Shown piece by piece: positions 38,914-47,737 of a DNA stretch of 64,000 nucleotides. Under the pieces are notes generated by a model, which worked only from the letters and a program-made list of their open reading frames with translations, searched no databases and was not told the origin of the DNA. The position numbers and the translations under genes were made by a program. Source of the DNA: a bacterium. GTDB lineage: Bacteria > Vulcanimicrobiota > JABDET01. The stretch's first letter is position 1. Every line of letters starts with the position of its first letter. The DNA lies in NCBI GenBank assembly GCA_021800275.1, contig JAJYZB010000001.1, forward strand, positions 310,001 to 374,000, written 5' to 3'.

Positions 38914-41900
38914 TTACTGTCGAATAATATCCCAAAAAACTTTCTGCAGGGCATACAATTTTACGTTCTGATTAAAAATCCCAAGATAGGCGGGATCATA
39001 CAAAAAATCTGTTTGACTGGCATCATCAACACTGATATTTCCATTGGGAGCGACTAATGCCCCATCAATCGAAAAAACATATCCATTGGGATTTGCGTTA
39101 ATATTTCCCTCATGACTGTAAACGACCCCTTGAAAAGTTTCATCGTTTGAATTTTTATTTGCAGGCGCATCTAAAATCCAGTCCTGGGAATAAGTGCTGG
39201 TATAAGTACTGTAATCACTGCTGCAGTTAGAGCCGGTGCACTGGTTGTCAGTACTCCAATTTGATAAAGATTCAGGAGATCCTAACATATATTCATCCAT
39301 AAAAACATTCACATTTAAATTGCTTTGATTAGCCACCTGCTGGGACAAGTTCTGATCATTGTTCCAATAATTATTGATCTGGTTATTCGATTGACTGCTG
39401 ACATCTGATGAACTCTTATTAGAAACATAACAACTGCAGCTCGAATTATAGGTTTGAGTGATCCAATTCGAATCGTTCTGTTCAATCGCTTGTTCAATTC
39501 GAACCAGGTGGCTGAGAGGTAAAGTGCAGGCTGTTGTTTCACAGCTCGTGGACAAAGAAGGGATGTAAGAACCACTTGAGGCGGGCGGGAGAATATAGGT
39601 TGTTGTATGGGAAGTGTTTAAACCATTATAACCTGTATAAGAAGAAGCGCTGCCATTGAAAAAATCACTGCCCACTGGATTAATGGTTAGAGTTACAGAA
39701 TTGGTTGCTGCATCATACTGTAAAGAACCAACGGGCTGGCTGTCCACTACTCCTGCTGCTGCAGAACTTCCATTATTTCCCCAATTATTAAAAGTATTGC
39801 TCCAATTGTATGCACCAGCATCAGTGCTGCCGCTTTCTTCATTCATGGCTAAAGCATAAGCCTGCTGATCATACTGCCCAACTTGAGGAATGTTTAAAGG
39901 ATTGAATGAAACACTCCCATCCGCATAAATCGCAAGAGATTGGGTTGTGCTTGTGGCTACAGCGCTTTTTCCCGAAAAAGTCACGTTTCCATTGTCACCT
40001 GAACCTGAGGAACATGCAGAACACAGACCCACAACTGTTCCTGATCCAGTAATAGAACCATCCACAAAGATTGAACCTGAAGTCGCTTGAGCCGTGTAAC
40101 TCCCCTGAGAAAGATCTGCCCATGCGCTCCATGGATTACTTGAACTGGAATAATTATTCAAGCCTGTGCTTTGGGTTGTCCCTGATGCAACCTCAAACAT
40201 AGGACCAGAAGACGGCTGACCCGCAGGTCCGCTGGGTGATCCTAAAATCAACTGGGGAATAGGATGCCCCCCATTATTTGAAGTTTGACTTGTGGCAACG
40301 TCCAAGAAAAATCCACCGGATGAAACTGTAACATTAGCTCCTTGAACCTGAAACTGATAGTTATTGAGAGTAATACTTCCGCCAACACATCCAGTTAAAG
40401 GAACAGCTCCAGGGTAAACAGCAGTAGGAGTAGAACTGGTATTTCCACTGGCATAATAATTAACTGTATTGCCATTAGTAAAAATATATGCCCCCCCTGC
40501 TAAAGTACACGTCCCTAACCCATTGCCAGAAGAACTGGGAGGTGAAACATTTAATGGTTGAGAAGGGAGAGGAGACCCGTTGTTAGGGGAAAACGTGCCA
40601 GAAACAACACTATCTAAAGTGGAAGTAGGAACACTTCCGCTGGAATTTGATGCCTGTGTTGCGCTTGTAACAATGTAAGAAGGACTGGCGGTTTGAACCG
40701 TTCCAGAAGTGGAACCAGAAGTGGAACCAGAAGTGGAATAGTAATTACCCGTAATTATATTGTTCGTGGAGCTGCTGCTGCCAGGAGTCAGCAATTCCCC
40801 CAGCCGATCTGTGCTAGGAAGGGTATTAGGAATTTGCTGCTCAAATGTCCAGCTCGTGCTGCTGGTGCCGGCATCTAAAACCGGAGCATAAATATTCCCA
40901 GTGCCATTATTAGCGCCTCTCACATTATCATAAAACGGATCATCAGAATTAATGTACCATGTGCCGTATGGAGTTCCATCCACAGTAGGAGGATTTCCCT
41001 GACACTCTGATCCTTCGCAAGGCGCAACTGTCAAAGAATTTCCAGCTAATGCTGAAGAATCTTCTGCTTCTTTACTGGTGTAAAGAGCCTCAATTGTCAT
41101 CTGTTTCACCTGACCTCCATTAGGGACATCACCTTCAATCACCAGATAAACAGATGGATAGGGAACAGTTTTCTCTACATAAGTTGAAGAAGGCACCGAT
41201 TTCTCTCCTGAATTCGATAAATTGTTGATAGAATAATATCCAGTCTGAGATAAATCACTAGGACCTGTCTGTAAAGGAGAGTTAATTGACCCTGTCTGAT
41301 TATCTGTAGAGTACGGAAATTGAATTTTAAAATATGAAGACTGCCCATGATTTGCCATACACCCAATAACTTCTCCAGGCTGCACAGTGAAAGTTCCGCA
41401 GTTTCCTAAAGTAACAGATTTGCTGCTGGTTCCAGAATTCTCCTCCACTACAAGTCCACTGCCCCAGGTCTGTTTATCAGTTCCATTAAAATAAATAGTT
41501 CCTCCGCTGCCAGTAATCGAACTGTACTGTCCTAAATTGAAGTAATTCACTGTTACTCCGCCACCGCCGCCACCACCAAGAATACCGCCACCACCGCCGC
41601 CACCACCCCAATTAGGTCCACCGCCGCCTCCATGGTGAGCAATCAGAAACCCAAGACCTGGAAAGCCAATCCATCCTGGTCCACGGCTTTTTTCCGGCTC
41701 TTTCTTCACGCCTGAAGAGCTGACAGTCCCGCTGCCGCCGCCGAAATTGACAGTTCCCCAATTTTGATTGTTTTGCAGTCTCATCTGGGCATAATTCATC
41801 CCGCTCATACAGGCCTGCAGCGCCTCTTCCCCTTCTTTTGAAGCCATGGCAACACGAGAACCATTATAATCAAGCGAGATAAAAGACGTCAGGAGCATAG

Positions 41901-41952
41901 TAAAAATGACCACAATAAATAAAGTAGTTAGTAAAATCATCCCTTTTTTCAT
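38914..41952 (-). CDS. Large PilX-like type IV pilus assembly protein with glycine-rich region
   Basis: A 1012-aa protein, starting at ATG 41952 (MKKGMILLTTLFIVVIF) 13 bp after the pilW-like stop; a longer open frame to 42069 overlaps that gene. One N-terminal transmembrane helix is followed by a secreted body. Residues roughly 100-150 contain long glycine runs (coded at 41556-41640). The main part is rich in Ser, Thr, Asn and Gly, with a 12-bp repeat coding for GSTS units at 40703-40738. The C-terminal ~150 residues (VYSHEGNINANPNGYVFSID, later LYALQKVFWDIIRQ) resemble polymer-like surface proteins. It is the third gene of the minor-pilin operon. A PilX/DUF7305-type role is inferred from position and N-terminus. 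Confidence 0.7.
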   Translation of the reverse strand: MKKGMILLTTLFIVVIFTMLLTSFISLDYNGSRVAMASKEGEEALQACMSGMNYAQMRLQNNQNWGTVNFGGGSGTVSSSGVKKEPEKSRGPGWIGFPGLGFLIAHHGGGGGPNWGGGGGGGGILGGGGGGGVTVNYFNLGQYSSITGSGGTIYFNGTDKQTWGSGLVVEENSGTSSKSVTLGNCGTFTVQPGEVIGCMANHGQSSYFKIQFPYSTDNQTGSINSPLQTGPSDLSQTGYYSINNLSNSGEKSVPSSTYVEKTVPYPSVYLVIEGDVPNGGQVKQMTIEALYTSKEAEDSSALAGNSLTVAPCEGSECQGNPPTVDGTPYGTWYINSDDPFYDNVRGANNGTGNIYAPVLDAGTSSTSWTFEQQIPNTLPSTDRLGELLTPGSSSSTNNIITGNYYSTSGSTSGSTSGTVQTASPSYIVTSATQASNSSGSVPTSTLDSVVSGTFSPNNGSPLPSQPLNVSPPSSSGNGLGTCTLAGGAYIFTNGNTVNYYASGNTSSTPTAVYPGAVPLTGCVGGSITLNNYQFQVQGANVTVSSGGFFLDVATSQTSNNGGHPIPQLILGSPSGPAGQPSSGPMFEVASGTTQSTGLNNYSSSSNPWSAWADLSQGSYTAQATSGSIFVDGSITGSGTVVGLCSACSSGSGDNGNVTFSGKSAVATSTTQSLAIYADGSVSFNPLNIPQVGQYDQQAYALAMNEESGSTDAGAYNWSNTFNNWGNNGSSAAAGVVDSQPVGSLQYDAATNSVTLTINPVGSDFFNGSASSYTGYNGLNTSHTTTYILPPASSGSYIPSLSTSCETTACTLPLSHLVRIEQAIEQNDSNWITQTYNSSCSCYVSNKSSSDVSSQSNNQINNYWNNDQNLSQQVANQSNLNVNVFMDEYMLGSPESLSNWSTDNQCTGSNCSSDYSTYTSTYSQDWILDAPANKNSNDETFQGVVYSHEGNINANPNGYVFSIDGALVAPNGNISVDDASQTDFLYDPAYLGIFNQNVKLYALQKVFWDIIRQ
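40703..40738 (-). repeat. 12-bp tandem repeat, three copies
   Basis: Three identical copies of CCAGAAGTGGAA (plus strand) coding for GSTS-type residues in the PilX-like protein. Unit length keeps the frame. Confidence 0.85.
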
Positions 41953-41965
41953 AGGGCTTTTCTCA

Positions 41966-42745
41966 CTAAAAATTGTTTTCGGGATGGATGTCCAGATCCA
42001 GCTGCAGTCCCTGGTTATTGTTGGCAGCCCTTTGACCCAAGCTTTGAGAATTGATCCCTTTTTGTTCATTTCTGTATGTCACCTCCACAATCTCCTCATT
42101 TACAGGCAGATTAATACTGAAAACATTAACTGGCCCAAGATAATTAACTTGCGCTGTTCCAAAATTAGAGGCTTCACTCAATACAGTTGAATAATCCTGG
42201 TTAGACTGAGGCCATATATCTTGAACAGCCAAATCATACAACCCCTGAAATTGAGGAGGGTTAAAATTTGGCAGCCCGGAAGGATGCAGGATTGCAATAC
42301 GATAAAACCGTCCAGATGTGGGAGCTGAGGTTCCAGCAATCCCATGGAAAACTCCCTGCTCAGTGGTCGCTAAATAGACAATGTATTCATCCCAATCAGG
42401 TCTTAAAGTGACTCCTGAAAAATTATTGGAATTACCCCAATCATCCAGTCCAGCGAAAGAGAGAGCGCACCGATCTAAAGAAACCCCTCCAGCAGATACA
42501 GGAAATCCATTTCCGGCTGAATCTAAATAAGAAACACTAGAAAAATCGGTCATTTGTAAATCCTTTTCTAAAACACTCACCGATCTTTGAGTTTCAGTCA
42601 GCAGCGAATTTTTCATGACTCCAGTTTGATAATTTAACTCCCCCATCTGAAATACCACATAAGTGACAACCGCCAGGATAGAAAAAATAAACGTTCCTAT
42701 CATGACTTCTAACAAAGTCGCACCTTTATGAGTTTTGAGCTTCAT
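41966..42745 (-). CDS. PilW-like minor prepilin
   Basis: A 259-aa prepilin. The N-terminus is MKLKTHKGATLLEVMIGTFI, with the prepilin-peptidase site after Gly and Glu at position 5 of the mature form (ATLLE). One transmembrane helix and a Ser/Gly/Asn-rich body follow. Such minor pilins prime pilus assembly. It overlaps the upstream pilV-like gene by 20 bp. Confidence 0.83.
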   Translation of the reverse strand: MKLKTHKGATLLEVMIGTFIFSILAVVTYVVFQMGELNYQTGVMKNSLLTETQRSVSVLEKDLQMTDFSSVSYLDSAGNGFPVSAGGVSLDRCALSFAGLDDWGNSNNFSGVTLRPDWDEYIVYLATTEQGVFHGIAGTSAPTSGRFYRIAILHPSGLPNFNPPQFQGLYDLAVQDIWPQSNQDYSTVLSEASNFGTAQVNYLGPVNVFSINLPVNEEIVEVTYRNEQKGINSQSLGQRAANNNQGLQLDLDIHPENNF

Positions 42746-43181
42746 AGAAAATCCTTGTCAGACGAGTATATAATTTACCAAACCCAAGCTTTTTCTGAGC
42801 CTGATTTCCCCACCACCAAACCTCTACATTCACCTGGTAAAGGGATTGAGCTGGAGTAGAAGTAATCGGAATTGAATTGGCGCTGACGGTGTACTCATAC
42901 ACCACATTATTCAGATCTTTCTCTTTCTGTCCTTGTTCTGAACCAGCAATACTTCCACTCAATGCATTCTGCAGAAAAGTGGAATCCGCCTGCATTTTCT
43001 GAACCAGGGCATCAGCGACAAAATTAGCTGCCGTTAAATCTACATTTTTTCTTCCGCCATTCAAAAGGGTTGTAAAACTGGCAATAACAAAAAGGAGAAC
43101 AAGGGCTAAGAGTCCGATAGAAAGGACTAGTTCCAGCAGGCTGAACCCTTGAGAACGACCTCTGACCGTTCTATTCTTCAT
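42726..43181 (-). CDS. PilV-like minor prepilin
   Basis: A 151-aa prepilin from ATG 43181 (MKNRTVRGRSQGFSLLELVL); an open frame to 43274 adds 31 unlikely residues that would run through the leader structure. The cleavage site is G|FSLLE and the hydrophobic helix is SIGLLALVLLFVIASF. The body is short and alpha/beta. It is first in the operon, behind the promoter at 43352-43380 and the leader structure at 43269-43324. Confidence 0.85.
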   Translation of the reverse strand: MKNRTVRGRSQGFSLLELVLSIGLLALVLLFVIASFTTLLNGGRKNVDLTAANFVADALVQKMQADSTFLQNALSGSIAGSEQGQKEKDLNNVVYEYTVSANSIPITSTPAQSLYQVNVEVWWWGNQAQKKLGFGKLYTRLTRIFYEAQNS

Positions 43182-43268
43182 CTCTGGCTCTATCCCCTGG
43201 CCGCTTTTCTCAAATAAAATCACAAATCCTCCTGACACAAAAGAAGAGCCGGTCTTGCCAATAGCTCC

Positions 43269-43324
43269 CTTCAATCTGCTGACCTCTGTGAAAAGGTCAT
43301 GGCAACCGGGCAGGCAGATTGAAG
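43269..43324 (-). ncRNA. Structured leader element upstream of the minor-pilin operon (candidate riboswitch or RNA thermosensor)
   Basis: In the transcript, CUUCAAUCUGC (43324-43314) pairs perfectly with GCAGAUUGAAG (43279-43269), an 11-bp closing stem. Inside is UGACCU/AGGUCA, a 6-bp hairpin (43299-43280), plus an unpaired arm CUGCCCGGUUGCCA. It begins about 20 nt after the predicted start point (about 43345). I checked for common riboswitch signatures (c-di-GMP, SAM, TPP, cobalamin, ZTP, fluoride) and none fits. Its identity is unknown. Confidence 0.5.
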
Positions 43325-43351
43325 ATCAAAGCTTCTCCTAAACTCCCTCTT

Positions 43352-43380
43352 ATTTTAACATAAACCTCTCTTTTTTTCAA
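43352..43380 (-). promoter_or_regulatory. Promoter of the minor-pilin operon
   Basis: On the minus strand TTGAAA (43380-43375), a 17-bp spacer, then TAAAAT (43357-43352) with TGT in front (extended -10). A transcript would start near 43345, giving a leader of about 165 nt before ATG 43181. Confidence 0.65.
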
Positions 43381-43481
43381 GTGAAATTTAAAAAAAACAA
43401 AGTTGAAGCGCCCCTTAAAAAGGAAAGTAAAAGCAAAGTGTGGAAAAAATTAACATCATAAAGGTTGGAGGTTAACCAATC

Positions 43482-43658
43482 ATGAAAAACGTAGAAATGA
43501 CAGTTGAAGGAAACATTCTCACCATAAAAGTCGATCTGACAAAAGAGTTTGGGCCATCTGCATCAGGCAAAACGATCATTATTTCTTCCACAGAAGGAGC
43601 TGCCGCAGTTCCAGACCGCACAGAAAAAGTCAATTTAAATGTTTACCGAAAAAAATAG
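43482..43658 (+). CDS. Small conserved-type protein, 58 aa
   Basis: A 58-aa protein (MKNVEMTVEGNILTIKVDLT, then KEFGPSASGKTIIISSTEGA, ending NLNVYRKK). The pattern ME-x-x-EG-N-x-LTI, GPSxSGKTIIIxSTEG and lNVYRK recurs in small hypothetical proteins of several bacterial groups, as I recall, but it has no known function. An AAGGTTGGAGG site lies upstream. It is the first plus-strand gene after the divergent pilus operon. Sequence is acidic/basic balanced and lacks a signal peptide. Confidence 0.7.
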   Translation: MKNVEMTVEGNILTIKVDLTKEFGPSASGKTIIISSTEGAAAVPDRTEKVNLNVYRKK

Positions 43659-43759
43659 GGAGTCCTATTCCATAGAGCAGCCCTAAAAGAAGTTATTCCT
43701 GACAAAAATCAAAAAAAATTAGGAAAGGAGTTTTCACCCCATGACTTTAAATCTAGATC

Positions 43760-44716
43760 ATGGCAGTTGTCAATCTGTGGAATCCGAAAGATTTAGATTT
43801 ACTTTCTGCTTTTATTGTTTCCTTTTTACTGGGTATAATCCATGGAATAACTCCTGATGAACACACCTGGCCCATCACTTTTTCTTATGCGGTCGGAGCG
43901 GGGACAACAAAAGGTGGCGCAAAAGCAGGTCTATTTTTCTCCTCCGGATTTACTCTCCAGAGGGCGATCCTTTCAGAAATCGCTTATTTTGCCCTGCCCT
44001 CTATTTTTCTCACTGCAGCAAGTTTCGGAATCACCTACATCCTCGTTGGTATTGCCATGGCTGGCGCAGGATTCTATATGTCAATACATAAAAATTACTT
44101 TCATTTTCACTTTCTTGAAAAAAAATTCAACATCCTCTTCAGGATCCATAAAATTCGAGAAAATAAAGCAGAAATGATATGTGACAATGAAGAACTATGC
44201 CATGAAAAAGATCCTGTATTTCATGACTCTTTAGAGCCAATCCCATCAAAATTGGCATTTTTCCATGGATTCCTTGCTGGATTCGGATTTGGAGCTTTTG
44301 CTCTCATTCTTTTTACTGTGATCTCGCCTTCCATGCCATCCCCTTACCTGGCATTTATCCCGGGGTTCTTATTTGGGATCGGAACAATGTCAATGCAGGT
44401 TCTGATGGGAAGTCTTTTAGGAGCCTGGCTTTCAAAAAGAAAAAAATTATCTCAAGCAGGAATCGCTTTTGTAGGAAAAAGCATCAGTTCCTATATTCTC
44501 ACTTACGGAGGAATAGCATTCACCGCAGCAGGAGCAGCAGTCCTCATAAAGCCTAAAATCTTGACCTATGGAATTACAACTAACATTAAGGTGCACAATC
44601 TCCACAGCCTTGGTATTGGCTTTTTCCTCGTGATAGTGGTTGTTGGAGGCATTGGATTGACCAGTTATTTTTATGCCATGAAAAAAGCGGAAAAACTAGG
44701 GTATAAAATTGGATAA
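43760..44716 (+). CDS. NicO/UreH-like integral membrane protein
   Basis: A 318-aa membrane protein with about 6-7 helices. The motif GIIHGITPDEHTWP is like the HAxxPDH of NicO/UreH metal transporters with one extra residue. A His-rich loop follows (HKNYFHFHFLEKK). FHGFLAGFGFGAFAL repeats the pattern in the second half. It may move nickel, cobalt or a related ligand; this is uncertain. The nearest good ribosome-binding site (AGGAAAGGAG) points to ATG 43741, which is in another frame. The S41 gene overlaps its end by 8 bp. Confidence 0.65.
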   Translation: MAVVNLWNPKDLDLLSAFIVSFLLGIIHGITPDEHTWPITFSYAVGAGTTKGGAKAGLFFSSGFTLQRAILSEIAYFALPSIFLTAASFGITYILVGIAMAGAGFYMSIHKNYFHFHFLEKKFNILFRIHKIRENKAEMICDNEELCHEKDPVFHDSLEPIPSKLAFFHGFLAGFGFGAFALILFTVISPSMPSPYLAFIPGFLFGIGTMSMQVLMGSLLGAWLSKRKKLSQAGIAFVGKSISSYILTYGGIAFTAAGAAVLIKPKILTYGITTNIKVHNLHSLGIGFFLVIVVVGGIGLTSYFYAMKKAEKLGYKIG

Positions 44717-46106
44717 AAAATTGCGATACTTTTTAATTTTTACCCTTTTCCTCGTCTGTTCATATTCCCCTGTTTTTGAAGGAAAAGCTGCATCCTATTC
44801 TCCTTATCCTGCCCAAAATTTTCTGCAGAACAGCGGTTCTGGAACTTCTCTCCGAAAAGCCTATCAATCTTTTGTTTATATGACTGACCAGATTTACAAT
44901 CGCTCCCTTTTTCGAATCCACAAACCAATCTGGCTCCAAAAATCCCTGAAAATTCTTTTCCCGACACAGGTCTTCAAACCTGTAACCATGAATCAGTATT
45001 TATCCATAATCGCTCGTCATCTTGAAACAAAAAGCATTTCGGGGAAAAATTACTTTTTAACAAAAGCGATCCGCAGTTTATTATCAGCCCTTCCTGATCC
45101 TTATTCCAGCTTTTCCTCTCCTGAGCAGCTGAGAAAAGAGCAGCAGCATGAAAAAGGAGATACTTTTAAAGGATTTGGAATAGAACTTCGCAAGCAGCAT
45201 GGAAAGGTTTTCATCGCAGATCTTTTGTCCCACAGCCCTTCAATCAAGTCAGGTCTCCTGCCTGGAGACCACGTCTTAAGCATTCAGGGTAAAAAAATAA
45301 CAGGACTTAGAAAAGCATGGAGACTTTTAACTCCTAGAGGACATCATGAAATTCCAATTGTCATTTCTAGAAATGGAACCCAAAAAAAATTTTTTCTGAT
45401 TCCTGGCAAGATCCATTTAATTCCTTTTGAAGCCAAACAGATAGACCTGAGCTCTCATGAAAAAATAGGGTACATCCGAATGACTTTGATTGTGCCTGGG
45501 GATGGAAGAAAATTTTTGAAAACTGCGCGCAAATTCGAAATAAACCGAGATAACCTACTTGTTCTTAACTTAACAGGAGCTGTTGGTGGAGATCTAAAAA
45601 CAGCTGAGAAAATAGCCGATTTATTTCTACCTTCCAAATCCCTTTTATTTACAGAGAAAAGCCGATCTTCCTCTTTTTCCGAGTATTCCAAAACTGAACC
45701 AAGAATCACGCTGCCTCTGGTTATTGTTGTGAATGGAGGAACTGCCAGCGCAGCAGAACTCTTAACTGCTGCACTGAAAGACCATCACGCCGCCTATCTT
45801 TATGGTTCACGAACTCTTGGCAAAGGATATATCCAGTCTTCCTGGCATTTTCCTGTTTGCTCCTCGAATAATAAAGGGTTCCCCTTTTTAGCTGAAAGCG
45901 CCTCTGAATTTTCATGGGACTGCCCCAATAACTGGGTGCTGCAATTTACGACGGCTGAATTCATCCGTCCATCCGGCAAACGAATTGAAGGCACAGGCAT
46001 TGCTCCAAATGTACTCTGCAGGGGGGTATCTTACTTTACATCCTGCTCAGAAGGAAAATTTACTCCTGTTCTGGAACGCCTTTTCCAAAATCATGTTGTG
46101 CACTGA
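44709..46106 (+). CDS. S41 family carboxyl-terminal processing protease
   Basis: A 465-aa exported protease with TTG start. A signal (FLIFTLFLVCSYSPVFEG) precedes a helical region. A PDZ domain spans about 145-225 (GFGIELRKQHGKVFIADLLS, SGLLPGDHVLSIQGKKITGL). The catalytic serine is in NGGTASAAELLTAAL and the general-base lysine in SRTLGKGYIQSS, so the Ser-Lys dyad is intact. CtpA-type enzymes trim periplasmic proteins. The C-terminal tail has extra Cys-containing loops (PVCSSNNK, SYFTSCSEG). It is downstream-coupled to the McsA-like gene. Confidence 0.88.
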   Translation: MDKKLRYFLIFTLFLVCSYSPVFEGKAASYSPYPAQNFLQNSGSGTSLRKAYQSFVYMTDQIYNRSLFRIHKPIWLQKSLKILFPTQVFKPVTMNQYLSIIARHLETKSISGKNYFLTKAIRSLLSALPDPYSSFSSPEQLRKEQQHEKGDTFKGFGIELRKQHGKVFIADLLSHSPSIKSGLLPGDHVLSIQGKKITGLRKAWRLLTPRGHHEIPIVISRNGTQKKFFLIPGKIHLIPFEAKQIDLSSHEKIGYIRMTLIVPGDGRKFLKTARKFEINRDNLLVLNLTGAVGGDLKTAEKIADLFLPSKSLLFTEKSRSSSFSEYSKTEPRITLPLVIVVNGGTASAAELLTAALKDHHAAYLYGSRTLGKGYIQSSWHFPVCSSNNKGFPFLAESASEFSWDCPNNWVLQFTTAEFIRPSGKRIEGTGIAPNVLCRGVSYFTSCSEGKFTPVLERLFQNHVVH

Positions 46107-46575
46107 CTGCAAAGAACAACCGGCAACTGTCCATTTAACCCAGATAGTTAACGGACAAAAAACAGAGTTGCATCTTTGTCTCAGATGTGCCAATAGAAGG
46201 GGCATCCAGCTGTGGGTTCTTCCTTTCCCGCCTCCTTCTTTAAAACCAGTCCAATCTATCCCACTGCCAGAAGCTGAAAACTTAATCTGCTCAGTGTGCC
46301 ATTACCAGTGGAAAGAATTCATAAATACGGGTTTTCTGGGATGCGCTTCCTGTTACACCTCATTTTCAAATATGCTGGCCAAAGTCATCTCCCAAAATTT
46401 TGGAAATGTCCGCCATCAAGGAAAAATTCCGGCGAGAGGAGCTGGACCTTTAAAAATTCGAAGAGAGGTTTTATCTTTAAAAAAAGAACTCGAAAAAGCA
46501 GTCATGGAAGAAAATTTTGAAAAAGCTGTGGAGCTGAGAGATAAAATTCGAGCTTTAGAAAAAGAAATCACTTGA
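46093..46575 (+). CDS. McsA-like zinc-finger protein with UvrB/UvrC motif
   Basis: A 160-aa protein from ATG 46093, overlapping the protease gene by 14 bp. Two CxxC pairs start it (MLCTDCKEQPATVHL, LHLCLRCANR) and two more follow (LICSVCHYQW, GCASCYTSF). The C-terminus is a UVR domain (LKKELEKAVMEENFEKAVEL, then RDKIRALEKEI). McsA normally works with McsB and ClpC in stress response, but neither is present here. An adaptor role is inferred. Confidence 0.85.
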   Translation: MLCTDCKEQPATVHLTQIVNGQKTELHLCLRCANRRGIQLWVLPFPPPSLKPVQSIPLPEAENLICSVCHYQWKEFINTGFLGCASCYTSFSNMLAKVISQNFGNVRHQGKIPARGAGPLKIRREVLSLKKELEKAVMEENFEKAVELRDKIRALEKEIT

Positions 46576-46579
46576 ACTT

Positions 46580-47737
46580 TTATACTTTCTCATTTTCACC
46601 GGCTAAAACGCTGAATAAACGATTTAAATCTTCACTTGAATGAGACAAAGACAAACTGAGTCTGAGTCTGCTGGTTCCCTCAGGAACGGTCGGAGGCCTG
46701 ATTCCTTGAACCCATATTCCTTCTAAAAGCAGCCTTTTTGAAAACTCCAGGGTGAGTTTAGATTCTCCTAAAATAAGAGGAATAATGGGAGAGTCATCAC
46801 CTTTTACTGCATATCTCGAACTTAACAAACGCCTCACTTCTACAGCAATTTTTCTCAATTTTTTCCTTTCGCTCCTCATTTCTTTCATCATTAATAAAGC
46901 CTTTTTATTAATAACAGGAAGATAAGGCGGAGAAGCTGTAGTAAAAATAAAACTTCGGGCTTTATTGATAATAAAATCTATTACTTTTTTGTTTCCAGCC
47001 ACAAATCCCCCGCAGCTTCCCAGAGCCTTGCTGAAAGTTCCCATCACAAGATCCACAGATTCTGTAATCCCCAATTCTTCAGAAAGACCTCCTCCATTTT
47101 TTCCGTAAACTCCAACAGCATGAGCTTCATCAAGAAAAAGAAAAATTCCATACTTTTTCTTTAGATCTGCTAACCTTTTCAGATCTGCCTTTTCTCCTTC
47201 CATGCTGAAAAGAGATTCAGAAACAATCCATGCAGGAGATTTAGGAGCGATTTTTTTTAACAAAAACTCCAGATGTTCCATGTCTTGATGTTTATAAATC
47301 AAAACTTCTGCTCTGCTGAGTCTGCAGCCATCAATCAAACAAGCATGATTCAATTCATCCGAGAAAATGACACCATTTTCGCTGATCGCTGGAAGAATCC
47401 CAACTCCAGCATGAAAACCAGAATTAAAAAATAAAGCCGCCTGTTTTCCAAGCCATGCGGCAATCTCTCGTTCTAGTTCCTGATGAGAAGAGAATGTTCC
47501 AGAAATCAGTCGTGACCCGGTGCCCCCTACCCCAAAATTTTGAATCGCTTCAATGGCCGCTTTTTTTAATTCAGAATGGTTTGATAAACCGAGATAGTCA
47601 TTCGAACAAAAACAAACAGCTTTCATTTTTGAACGGATGGGAAGTTTTCGAAATAGATTTTTATCCTTTAATGACTCCAACTGGGCATCTGCCCAAGAAT
47701 CCAAAACCCCTTTTCTAAAACGCTGCTTCAATGACAA
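46580..47737 (-). CDS. bioF: 8-amino-7-oxononanoate synthase
   Basis: A 385-aa PLP enzyme that condenses pimeloyl-ACP/CoA with alanine, the first committed step of biotin synthesis. The PLP lysine is in GTFSKALGSCGGFVAG. LFLDEAHAVGVYGKNGGGLS and FNSGFHAGVGILPAI are typical. It starts inside the end of bioB (overlap 23 bp) and ends the operon. Full length. Confidence 0.94.
   Translation of the reverse strand: MSLKQRFRKGVLDSWADAQLESLKDKNLFRKLPIRSKMKAVCFCSNDYLGLSNHSELKKAAIEAIQNFGVGGTGSRLISGTFSSHQELEREIAAWLGKQAALFFNSGFHAGVGILPAISENGVIFSDELNHACLIDGCRLSRAEVLIYKHQDMEHLEFLLKKIAPKSPAWIVSESLFSMEGEKADLKRLADLKKKYGIFLFLDEAHAVGVYGKNGGGLSEELGITESVDLVMGTFSKALGSCGGFVAGNKKVIDFIINKARSFIFTTASPPYLPVINKKALLMMKEMRSERKKLRKIAVEVRRLLSSRYAVKGDDSPIIPLILGESKLTLEFSKRLLLEGIWVQGIRPPTVPEGTSRLRLSLSLSHSSEDLNRLFSVLAGENEKV

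Noticed and set aside
43269-43324. Known riboswitch classes (c-di-GMP-I, SAM-I, ZTP, fluoride, TPP) for the pilus leader element
   Set aside because: GGUUGCC or GGCAACC alone resembles parts of these classes, but the surrounding conserved loops and helices are missing.
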